From: Nereocystis luetkeana
Taxonomy: Eukaryota; Sar; Phaeophyceae; Laminariales; Laminariaceae
NCBI GenBank assembly: GCA_031213475.1
Contig: JARUPZ010000012.1
Location: 6,236,878 to 6,300,877, forward strand
Direction: 5' to 3'
Length of the DNA stretch: 64,000 nucleotides
Under the pieces are notes generated by a model. It was given only the letters and a program-made list of their open reading frames with translations, had not been told where the DNA came from and made no database searches. The position numbers and the translations under genes were made by a program. Shown in pieces: positions 21,835 through 33,900 of this stretch. The stretch's first letter is position 1. Each line of letters starts with the position of its first letter.

Positions 21835-23754
21835 GCAATAGATTAAACTAGATATTAATATTCCGTCAGTGGTGATGTCAGGTTGTCTCTTCTAGCCAAT
21901 CAAATATAGTATAACAACAGGAGAAGAGCACGGCTGCTCATCCACCATCAGCATTGGCAGCAGGAGTCGTAACAGCAGCAGCAGCAGCATAACATCAACC
22001 ACAATATCAACCACCACAACGAGCACAACGACAACAACAGCATCAACAGCAGTAGAGCAGCACCAGTAGCGGTAGCCCTGCCTCAGTTACCATCAGGTAC
22101 TACTGCTGTACCATATGTAGGCGCACCAGAATCATACCGTTAGAGCTGCGACCTCGCTACGAGCAGCAGCGGTAAGCGCAAGAGCAGTCGAGCTCTCGTG
22201 CCGACTATGATGTAAATAAGTGGGCAGGGCTGCGAGCTTCAGTACGTGGGGGGTGCGCACTGATGCACCACTGCTGCTGTACGTACAGATATACACCAGT
22301 AGTTCGAAGTACAGGCGAACAGTTGAAGACGAAGAGTAAAAATAGAGCTGCACCTTACGGCTTACTGCCGCAACTTCCAGTACTGCCAACCAGGCACTGT
22401 TGCGCCAGCACGTTATGTATACTGCTGTAGTACGACTACTCCAAGCTCCAAGTACTGCACCAAGTACGAACTACTGCTGTATCGGTCCTGACTGCGGTCT
22501 TGACTTGACAGTACACTCGAGTAGTACAGCAGTGGTAATTGTATCATACCCTGGTACCAGGTACGTAAAATACCGCTGCGACATCAGGAAGGCCCGGCTG
22601 TACCTTCAGGGGCGGACGATAACATACAGGAGGCGCATACGCCAACAACAACGAACATAAGCACAATGCAATGCACAATGCACCACCAGTGTCGGCGTGG
22701 TAAAAGCGTCGGAGCGGACTCGTGGACAAACTGATCGAGATGGACGCGTACTTCCGCTGGGTGCAACGCCAGAACACACACACGACTTCGAGTCTGCTAA
22801 ATAACATAGCGTGGAAATAGACGCACCCCTTCCTCCTCCTCCTCCTTGGCGAGCCTCCTGCTCTACCTTTTGCAAGAACTCCATGAAGTCCGCAACCTGA
22901 AAGCAAGCGCCTACCGCTCGAAGTTTAACTCAAGCAGGACCTTGGGAGAGGAAGAGGTGGTGCTCTAAAGCAGTGCCAGTCATCATCATCGGAGAGGAAA
23001 CAATTTCGAATTGAGGGAGTTCGTATAGACATTTTGAGGCATTTTGGTTCATTTTTGGTTCGCATCTGATCCAGCTGTCCAGGATCCTCCCAGAGGATCC
23101 AGGATCCCGAGAGCATCACAACGCAAACCCGATGCTGCTGTTACGTGACTTTCACTCGTCTTTACACCACCCTCTCCTCTGACCAGCATGGGAACAGAGT
23201 GGTCGGCCCCCCCGGGACGAGCAGAGGTCCCGGAAAGTATCTTGCCGTTCACCGTTTGGGGCAAAAATGACCTCGAAATGATGAAAAAGCGACACGCCGT
23301 ATCCTTGGGAGGTGTGTCGTATGAGTATGATTGATACCGTAGATAGGTACTTGCGTCCGTGACATGGAAACGAGTACATACCAGTAGGCAGCAACGCAGC
23401 ATCGAGCTATATATCGCGCGGGGCCGGAGTCGGGGTCCAAGATGTACGCATGCGCGCACGACGCTATGTTCGTTATACTGCCTGTTGGGCAACTTCAGCC
23501 GCGTGACTGAAAATAAGTCGCCCATCTGTACGGTACATTGTACTCGAACGATTACGAAACTTCCTAAAATAAATTATTAATAGCAGGTATTCATAGCGAA
23601 CAATACCTATCATTGGGTTCGAATCCCTCCCGCGTAACGCAACCTGCTGACCGCTGCCAAGTTCCGTCCGACGTTGACCGCCGACAATCGATGCGCTCTT
23701 TTCCTCCGCTGCGCTGGTTGCACACTTGACACTTCACACTTCACACCTCCGCAG

Positions 23755-23881
23755 GCACGTACGCTCTGCAGCAGGTGCATTTCGCGCGGCTCCTGGTGGC
23801 AGACCGCCAAACAGCCGACGCGATCTTCGACGCGATCTTCGACACAGACGCTAACGGCCTCGTGGACGCTTTCGAGGCAAT
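23755..23881 (+). CDS. Pseudo-calpain exon, EF-hand 1
   Basis: Acceptor CTCCGCAG, donor AAT|GTGAGC. Encodes [20 protein letters not shown] then [20 protein letters not shown]. Loop positions 1, 3, 5, 9 and 12 are D, D, N, D, E with Gly at 6: a canonical calcium-binding EF loop. Ends in phase 2 and joins the next exon to give Met. Confidence 0.85.
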
Positions 23882-26800
23882 GTGAGCGGTGCGCGTGGCA
23901 GAGCATACAATCCAGACAAATGAAGATAAAGCTTTAAGCGAGTTGAGAGTTTTATACATTAAATAGTAGTGTTACAGCAGTAGATACTATTACGAGGGGG
24001 CATAGTATTGATAGTCGGAATCCACGATGGGCCCGAAAACCATGGATCCCCCTACATTTACACACAATATTCGGTTCTGATTATCACATTCCCCCGTACT
24101 ACGAGCAGTCAGCGCTGACTGCTAGCTCCCGGACCGTGGTTATAAGATGTACCAGGTAAACAGTACCTGGTATCAAACATGAGCACAACCCGCCGTCTGG
24201 CTGATAACATCACAGCACCCACACATGTATAGACTCCCGCAAGGCTACTGTTTTACCTACGCCAGTCTTGGCTCCATGGTTTCATACAACACATACATAC
24301 TTGTTCTCTCTTCTACCGAGTGCACCAGCACCAGCATGAGTGTCCATCACCTCCTCCAGCGCTAGCCTCTGCTGCTACCGCGACATTTGGAGGACACGGA
24401 GCGCGATCCCCGATAATGTTGATACTGGTAGTTTTTTTTGCGTTGTACTCGCTCTCCTCTCTCGAAGCGAGAATCGCACTACAGTACGCAATACTGTCAA
24501 TACCTTGCCAGGTGAACGAAACACGTAGTACTGTAGACTGCCAAAAAATCCCTCCGGGAGGGACTCGGGTATCGTACGGTAACGGTAACGTACGGTACCG
24601 GCGTCATACGTGATACTGGTTTATGGTACTAAACCGTACTCGTGCAGAAAACAACTACGAGTACCAAGTATGACCCTTGTTGGGACCCCGGGATGTAGCG
24701 ACCAAAACAATGGTTGGTAACTTTGGTGTTATCAACCATTCAAGCGCCAGCACCCAGTGCTACCGGTAGGATCATGTTGCGCCCGTGCCGTGCGATTCCT
24801 TTCAACCATCGTGACTCGGACACCAATCTGTATCACGCCCTCTACTCAAGATGTGGCCGTTGCTAGGATCGTCATTTTTTATGATCAACTTTCCCCCCCT
24901 CTGGAGTCACAGAAGAGGGTGAATAGAGTGGGACTGCCGTACGTAGAGCAATGTGTAAATGCTTCAAGTAAGTTTCGTCCACACGCAAAAACACACTTGC
25001 ATTTTCTAAAAGGAGCAGGACCCCTGGTAGAAAAGTCGGTGCAACGCCTCCCTCTTGCTCGCATGCACACGTTTCTCTCGGTGATGATACCTATATAGAT
25101 CACAGGCGCCGACCGATGTGACGACGACTACTGTTGCTACAACACGGACTACGTACCGCACGTGCTTGAGACGCGGCAACCAATTGCCACTGCTGTAATC
25201 ACACGCTCCCCCCTTGATACCTGGTAGAATATTACGTGGTGGGCGATAGGACGAGGTCTTGTCGTTCGGACCGAACACACACGCGCAGCAAGCGCAGACG
25301 TATATAGTAGAGGTTGAACATACAGCTTGAAGAAGTCGACATATCGGACAAAATATTCAATCCTAACGGTTCCGTGTATTTAAGAGCAGAGGTACTGGGT
25401 TTTTTTCAGAGACGAGTGCTACGATAAGGGGTGCCACCTTCATAAATGCCACTTTTAGGTGAGGTATGGACCTCCTAAATAAAAGCGAAGGAAACCCCAG
25501 ATAACGTACAGGTTAGGCGGTAAGTTTACCGCGATGTATGGTACCCTTTTAGCACCGCACTCCCACATGTGGGGACGAATCCCTCAAATTATAAGTAGTT
25601 TGCCCCCGAAACGGGACTGGGGTCCTAAAAGGGTTGAGACCCCCGCGTGACAAGCGCCCAAAACGTGGTATTATCTCTGAAAATGTGGTCTTGATATTTT
25701 TACTGTTAATACAAGATAAAATTTACTACCCTGCCCTGATCCTAACGAGCATGTTCTCGTAATAAGCCGAATACCTGGTGTTTTTCTCTTGTATGGCCTT
25801 GATCCTTTTAGGACCGCAGTCAGTCGCGTTTTGGGGACAAGCTGCTTATAATTAGAGTGGTTTGTTCCCAAAACGGGACTGCAGTAGAAATGAACGGGAT
25901 ACACGGGGTGGTCTTGAAAAATGGGCCCGCCACTGCTGCACTGCTAAACACGTCGGCCGTGGGCTCGACCAACTGAGGGGTTGGTGCTAAGCCTTCTGCG
26001 AGCATGCGTGATACGTCGTCCGCGCACGTTCTACATTCCACTGAAATGACATGTTAATATTTCGTAATGTATTATGCACATACCAGGTATATGGAGAATG
26101 CGTATGCCATCCATTTTTTTGTGAAATTTAACGGGGGGTTTTAGTGTTAGTAGTTGATACACTCAATATCGTCAAAGTTATAGTGTGGTGCAGTTGAAGG
26201 CCGGTTTCACACTCTTACTCACTCTGTCTCGATACACCATCGGTCGGTCTCCATAGCAAAAGAGCCCCGCAAGAAACTCAGCCTGATATTTTAGGAGAAG
26301 TAAGAAATTCGGTGACAAGCCTGAGATTTGCGGGGGAAACGAGAAACTCGGGCGAGGTGATACAGCAGTGCGCGAAGTGGCTTAACAACTTGGGGAGTCA
26401 ACATTTTTCAGGCTGACGTTGCTCATAAGTTCAAGAATTTTGCAGCTACAGAAACACTTGTACTCGGCGAGGAACGCCGCTCTAAATCCTACCTGGTACG
26501 TCTCAGCCTTCAAAATCCTATGACCAACGTTGTCATCACAAACAAGCCGCGAGACCCTTAGACAAAACAGGAGATCCTTAACTGCTGTCGCGTTGTAGTG
26601 AATCTAGTGTGGAACACTCCCTACTCTTAAACGGGAAATTTGCAGTAGCTTGGGCCATTATTCCGTCTTTTTCATTAGAGGACCGATGTATTCGTTTTTT
26701 GTCGCGCCTCTCCAAGAAGCCAAGCTATCTTTCAAGCAAACCTGCGCCTTTTGGTCCCCCCCCCTCCCCTCCCCCCCCTTGTTGCTATAGATGGTGGCCA

Positions 26801-27937
26801 CAGGCGGCGGGCGACTCAGGAAGGGGGCATGTAAGATTAGCAAAAATGTTATATGTCATACATGGACACAACGTAATGAGCACCCACCTGTTGGAGGTGT
26901 CTCTATTTGGAGTAGGAACGGTGTGCTCCGTCTCGAAAAGAATGCGTGTTCAGGGGCCAAAAGACTAAGGCAATCAACAAATAAGTACCTCCCTCCCCCC
27001 CCCCCCCCTGCCGCTGCCACCCCCCCATCTACTGCGCCGGCGTCGGGTGGGTCGGCCCGAACAACATTGAAGGTGCGCCCTGGCTCTCCTTTGTTCGGCC
27101 ACGCTGGCGGAAAAGGTGGACTTCATGCACTCCTTGTTCGACTTCAGCTTCGAGGGGGACCTTCGCCTGCCCGAGGTCACCATCCTCGTCAGGACGGCTC
27201 TCATCGCTTGCGCTAAGGTGTCCTTGTTGGTCCTATGGCTGACGGTAATCAAAAGCGATTGTTTAGTAGTATTGTTTTTTATACGAAGTGTATTGACATG
27301 GTTCCGACGTTCTCTTCTTTCGGGAAAGTTATGAGTGATCAATGTTGAAGTTCATGCTGCACATTGTCGGATGGCAAGAGAAGTAATAATAATAAAAACA
27401 CGCTCGTCACCTGTGCGCGACAGTAGATTTCGTCGTTTTTTTTTCCGAGTCTGCCATCCGACAAGGTGCAGAGCATGACCGGCTTCAACGTTGATCACCC
27501 ATGAGCAAATCATGACAGAAGGAAACCTATCAGACTAGACCATTGGACTATTGAACTACAGTAGCCTGCTGGACTGCAGTAACTCCGACGTTGATGACGA
27601 ATAAGCATTCCGCGGCCGAAGAACCCCAAGGAAAAAAAAAAAGCAGTGAAGTTTATCGTCTAGAAATACCTGGTGGGCAGCACTGTTGTTTTTGTAGTAA
27701 GTCTTCCATAGCGATTGCTACCGCACACCTGATAGCGATCAGCCTATGCAGTATATGTAGCCAATGCTGGGCAGCACGGAGTATTGCTCCTGAGGAAGGA
27801 GCGGCAGAAGCATATCAACAGTCCGAGCAGACCTATGTGTGTGGTCTCTGTTTGTAGATACGAGTACATGGGCGTTGCAGTGAGTCAATTCTTCTCGCCC
27901 TGCTTTTCGCTGTCTGCCTCTGCTCTCCCAAGATTCA

Positions 27938-27970
<33 letters not shown>

Positions 27971-30940
27971 CTACTGCTGCTGCTTTTGTCTTCCCCCGCG
28001 GAGTACGTACACATACAGGCACATGCCGTTAGAGTGTACCGTTTTAAGCAACGGTATCGCACCGGACTATGGTTCCCCTCCCGACACTAGCTGTAAGACG
28101 CCTTTTTTAGCAACGACTACTACATAAATGGCTCCAATAGTTGTATACCTGCCTAACGAGTGGGTGCAGCCGGTCAAAAAGAAACGTCAGCGGGCAAGGA
28201 AACGCCTTCGGCAGACAACTACGAGGCGGTTTTACGTACATAGGCCACATGCATGCCCCTTCGGCCGTGATCGACAGGAAAAAACCCTCGGCGCGCTCAA
28301 CAGGCCACCTCTCTTGACGGATATATATATACGTACGAAAAGTCAAACTATTTCACACATCGAACAGAAGATCAGATCAGAGTTCCCGTTTGATTCTATC
28401 TGTATATCTCGGGGCTGGCGTATTCCTAATTTGTGCCGAATGATTCAAATGAGTTGCATGAGTTGTACGATTTGTATGATCTGTATGAGTTGTACCAGGT
28501 AATATTTATGTTATAATATTTGTATTATTAGTATCAGCTGTATGAGTTGTACGATTTGTATGAACTGTATGATTTGTATGACTTGTATTATCTGCACAAT
28601 CTGCTGCTGTAGATCATGCTTTTCGTCGGGCGGGGAGATGTTTGGCACGGCCTCTTGCACCGCATGGTGTCCGGGTGGAATCCGTATGATACGACCTATG
28701 CAATCTGCGTGATCTGCATTACCTACTGCAGACCGCGTCCTGTCCAACAATGTGTGAACTATTTCCTGTCATCGTTGCCCGCATTCCTCAATGAGAAAAA
28801 ATGCCAAACCTCGCTCTTCTTTTCTTTTTCGACAAACATTTCACCGACTGTGGTGGCTTTTTTTGTGACAAAAAAGCAGATGGCACACTCTTCCCGGCGC
28901 ACGTTACGTAGTACACGGTACACCATCGAGCCGTGCTGATTGCTTTTAATTTCCACTGGTATCCCCTCTTGAAGCGCCGGGGAGATTTCCTCGTCCATGC
29001 CACAGCACCTGTGCCCCAAAGCAGCGTGTACCTGATAGCAGTAGCGACAGCACAAAAATCGAAGAGGTTCACACGTACGTGCACGTTGGACAGATATTTA
29101 GCCATGATGTAGATCATGGCCTAGATCCTGTAGTCCCTCGGCTGCCGTTGCGAGAGGTTGCGAAGGATCCATACGGTACAGATACACCCTCGGAAACACG
29201 TCCAAGATGATGCAGACTTGTACGGCTCTTCCCACCCGGCAGCGTGAGAAGCAGAGACACCGCGTGAAGTAGACCTGCACATGCATGGGCTGAACGGCCT
29301 ACAGCAGTAGATCGTCGAGTGGAAAGCGATGATCTCTTGTCCTTGTGGTGTAAAAAGCTTTTGGTACTGCAGAACAGACTGTTGATGGTGTACGAAAACA
29401 ATAGATTGATCTTGTCAAAACGCATCTATATATCTGTGCTTGCTGTTGACTACTTGTCGCTGTCACCGACACGTCTATGATACACGTGCGTGTGCTTGCG
29501 TCGCGATCGCCAGCTTGATGGCAGGGTGCGAGTGCCGCCGACGGAGGCGCTGGAAGCGCTGTGCCGGCTAGCCTTCGACGAGGTATGTGTGTACGCTGCC
29601 ACCAAAACCATCTGTTTCTTTTTTTGTCGCAGTTCGGTCACTCGAGCGACTCACTGCCTTCCTTCGCCAGCTTGCACAGCCCTTAATGACCTACCCGGTA
29701 TTTCACACTGCGCCCATTCTTTTTTTTTCTTGCGGGGGGGAAAGGCTACTTGGAACTAATGGGAGATCATTTTTTTGCTATCAGTAAAAGGGTTTCGATG
29801 TATTTTATCGAAGATACATGTACCACTCTGGGCGTAAATACAAGGACCGGTTGGTCTTTATATTAATATATAAACGGTCCTTATATTTCTGACCAGTGGT
29901 ACGTACGTAAGAGTTTTCTGTGGCCCGAGTTTCGCACGAAACAACTGAATGGTGCTGCTGCACTGCTGTGATTATGTCTTTTCCTACAAAAAAACTTAAA
30001 CTGCCTCGCCAAAAAGATGTCATTTTTCGGCGCGTGCCCCTCTTTCTCCCTTCTTCTTGGCTTTAAGGCCGGCAAGAACTACGACGGGGAGCTGGCGAAG
30101 CACCTCTTCGAATCCTTCGTCTTCAAGAACTCGCAGATGACGGTCAGTGAAATAAAAGCCCGTGTGGGTGTTGGCCTGATGTGAAGGAGTTACCTGCTGA
30201 GCTTTAGGGGTAAAAGACCGATCGACTACCCAGCCCAAGGTAATCCTTGTAATACTCTCCCCCCCTCTGGACGGCGGGATCTTTCGGGCGTCGGGACCGT
30301 ATACGTCCGTACGCAAGCACCATCAAGCCCTTTCCGGACCTGGAATGGGATGCATACATACATACATACATACATACATACATACATACATACATACATA
30401 CATACATACATACATACATACATACATACATACATACATACATACATACATACATACATACATACATACATACATACATACATACATACATACATACATA
30501 CATACATACATACATACATACATACATACATACATACATACATACATACATACATACATACCTACATACATACATACATACATACATACATACATACCTT
30601 CATGCGGTGTATCAGGCATCGTTTTCAACAGTGTAAAATATCATCGTGCTGCGCATGTCTCGTATATTAGATATCCCCGTGGCTCTTTACATTCGAAGAC
30701 CTCGGTACGATACGTTAGAGGGGGGGGTCACCTTTAGGTCCTCTTTTTCCAGCTACGTACTCAGAGCCACCCGAGGCGCTTTGGCTTATATTGTACTGCT
30801 GTACCTCGTCATTTGCACATACATCTGCGTATGCACCTGTAAGCTTTTGGTGATTTTCGGCTTCGCGATAATATATATGCGCTGCAATGATAATCGTTCA
30901 CGCCTCGGACAGACAGATCATACATATCATGATCTAGATC

Positions 30941-30972
<32 letters not shown>

Positions 30973-33900
30973 GCAGTAGATCATTTGGTTCCCCACCTGC
31001 CGTTGTTGTGAGACGTTGTGCAGGATCTGCAGAGTACAGATCCCAACCCAGGAAAACATGTGCTGTATTCAATAGATCATGCCGATCGGGGCTTCTCAAA
31101 AGAGGAACGACGTTAAGATCAAGGTCGGAACAACGCGTGCTAACTAAAAGGCGAAAAGTCCTAAGCCGACGACGCCACTTGTTGGGATCAAGGCCGGGAC
31201 ACTTTGTATCCCGAGACAGGTTTGCCTATTGAGCCGGTACACGTTGGTACTCACGTGTGTTGTTTGGCTAGAGATAAAAGAAGAGCAGATTTATTCCTTC
31301 CGCGCACGGGGAGACCGAGAGCAAGGCTCGTGCCTCGCTGGGAAAACCCCTGGTTTTCCATCTAAGATACGCCTCCCAAGTATTACAAATACGATCCCAA
31401 TACCTGAACCCGCGGGTAATAACCAGGCTTTCAGCCTCATTCAAAGCAGCACCATAACAACGAGCTACTACTAACAGCATACATATATATATTAAAACAG
31501 TTTAGCCATACTTCGAAGTATTACAATTATCCACTACGATCGTTTTGTTTTTTACACTTTTTTTCGATGCGAAACCTCGATCATAGGCCATGGGTTTGGT
31601 TTTCGTCGGGTTAAGCGTACTCTTTTTCTTCGAAATCCGTTTTTGCGTGATACGCATGAGAGTTTGAGGAGCCTCACAAAGTACGAGGTTGACCCCTATC
31701 GCAGAAGCATGCAGCACTACACTACAGTACAATCAACTCCACACCCCGGACAGATCATCTACAGATTAACTACAGACCATCTACAGGTCATCTACATACC
31801 ATCTACATATAATATCATGTACAGACCATTTACAGATCATCTACAGCTGATGATCTAGATACCTCAAGGCATATAGATCATATATTCCTGACCTCGTACC
31901 AGGTATGATCTAGCTCATGTCGCCGGGTGGGACAAAAAAATACACAACGCATGCAGGGCAGCTCGACTAGTTACTGCGGTAGCTATTTTGGTAACGCGAT
32001 TTTCTCCCTCCATAATCAACCCGATTTTTCTCTCGAGCCTGAGTAGATAAATATTAGGGTCAGTGAAGGGTAGACGCACTCTGGGGAGGTCGAGGGTGGC
32101 CCCAAGACCGTTGAGACAACGTAGTAATTTTGGCCGGCGACAATTTTGATGGTGTATATATACAGAAGAGGGAGTGAGACTTTGTTCATGGGTCTTCTTC
32201 GTTCCGGGAATGTTCATGAGCGATGGTCCACTAGGCTACTGTAGTCCAATAGGCTACTGTGGTCCAATAGGCTACTGTAGTCCAATAGTCAGTTGTAGCC
32301 TAGTCCAATATTCTTCTCGTTTCGGGGAATGTTCATGAGTGATCAACGTTGAAGGTGCTGCAGTCCAATAGGCTACTGTGGTCCCATAGGCTACTGTAGT
32401 CCAATGGTCAGTTGTAGCCTACTGCAGTCCAATTCTCTCCTTGTTTCGGGGAATGTTAGTGAGCGATCATCGTTGATTCTCGTGCTGCAAACTGCCGGAG
32501 AGCAAACACATTGTTGAGAGTGTCCACCTATTGTACACTTCTTGACGGGAATTGGCGAATCGATGGCATCCTCTCTGCCGTGCAGTCGCCGTAACGGTAG
32601 CGCCGATCCGAAACACCTTTGATCGCGAAGGCGACCTTTGTTGAAGGATAGTACCCGCACGACGGCGGTGCTTCATGGCGGCGCTACCGAATCGACACGC
32701 GCCAAACAGCCACGAAGCAGGAGCTCGTGTTTGTTCGACACATCCAAATCAGCAAAAACAACGACATGAACAACGCAACACAGCAACGACGGACAAACAG
32801 CAATATTGACGGCAACAGCAGCAACAACAGCAACACACAACAACAAACATCAAACAATAACAAACAACAAACAACAGCAAACAGCAAATATCAAACAGCA
32901 AACAACAACAAAACAAACAACAACAAACAAAACAGCAAGCAACGAACAACGAACAACGAACAAACAAACAACACCCATCCGTTGACAGGCATTCCTCCAG
33001 CTGTGGTCGGGCAGCACAAGCCAGGTTCTCATCCCGGAAGGGACGCAGTGGGAGGACCCCGATTTCCCCGCCGACCAAAGGTACGTAAAAGGGTCACAGT
33101 CCCCATACCACCCGGAGACAACAACGACACCCCGGATAGCTACGGTGTACCAGCATGTCCGTGAATATAAGGAACATAGTGATAAATGTCTGAGTACTCA
33201 AGCAGCCGTTGTAATTCCGGACAGAGTATCACACCAGGGTGATAAATAAGATAACACACCCCCTGCAACGAACTTCTGAGACGGTTTTTACTCCAAAGCC
33301 AGAGGGGGAGGGGGGGGGGGAGGGGTGCACCCAACGAAAAATTCGGGTTTTTTAGGAAAAATCTCGTCCTCGTCGAGATGTTTCGAGATACTTCCTCAGA
33401 GGAGACGCCGTCGCCCGGCGATTTTATTGTCCCTTTTGTTGGGACTCCTGCAGCCCCCTTTTTTCGAGGGACAAACTACTGTAACAGCTTAGAACTTGCA
33501 GTGGGTTGTTGTCCTCAAAAGCGGGGCTGCAGTGTGCCGAAAGGGGCCAAGAAAGGGTTAAGGCCGTCGTCGAGATCGAGCAGATTTTTTTCCCCATGAA
33601 ATTTACCCCCAAGGGTGTGCGTTTGCGTGGGTAAATCTTGCATGTTTTTTATTCATAGCGGTCTCTCTCTCTACCCGCACGTTTTCTTGAGCATACGTCA
33701 ACCTCCACACGCTCCTACAAAAAACCGAGTTACCACAGAAACGACTGAACACCCTCACCACAACACCCCTCCGCCACAACGCGCGCCCTCCCACCCCCCC
33801 CCCCCGCTCCCCGCCGCAATAAAACCCGACGTTTTTTTCATGATCCCCCTATACCTCCACGCCAACCTCCGGGGCGAAATATATCGAATAAAAAGCGCTC

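Larger units (their letters stand above)
21340..23754. other. Divergent spacer between GPN1 and the pseudo-calpain gene
   Basis: Contains two MITE-2 copies (21.43 and 21.72 kb) and CAG-rich sequence at 21.97-22.06 kb. The promoters and first exons of both genes should lie here. Coding-like stretches at 22.70-22.90 kb are ambiguous as to strand. Confidence 0.45.

Noticed and set aside
23600-23640. B-box-like GGGTTCGAATCCC
   Set aside because: No A box, D arm or acceptor stem upstream; single motif only.
30204-30737. M-Y-V-C and I-H-T-Y open frames
   Set aside because: Products of the CATA repeat in several frames.
32727-33164. Asn/Gln-rich 145-codon frame
   Set aside because: CAA/CAG/AAC simple sequence in an intron; it also spans the real DPDFPA exon in a different frame.
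33081-33246. Read-through extension after the DPDFPA exon
   Set aside because: Open for about 55 codons, but the strong donor AAAG|GTACGT and lack of calpain similarity favour intron.
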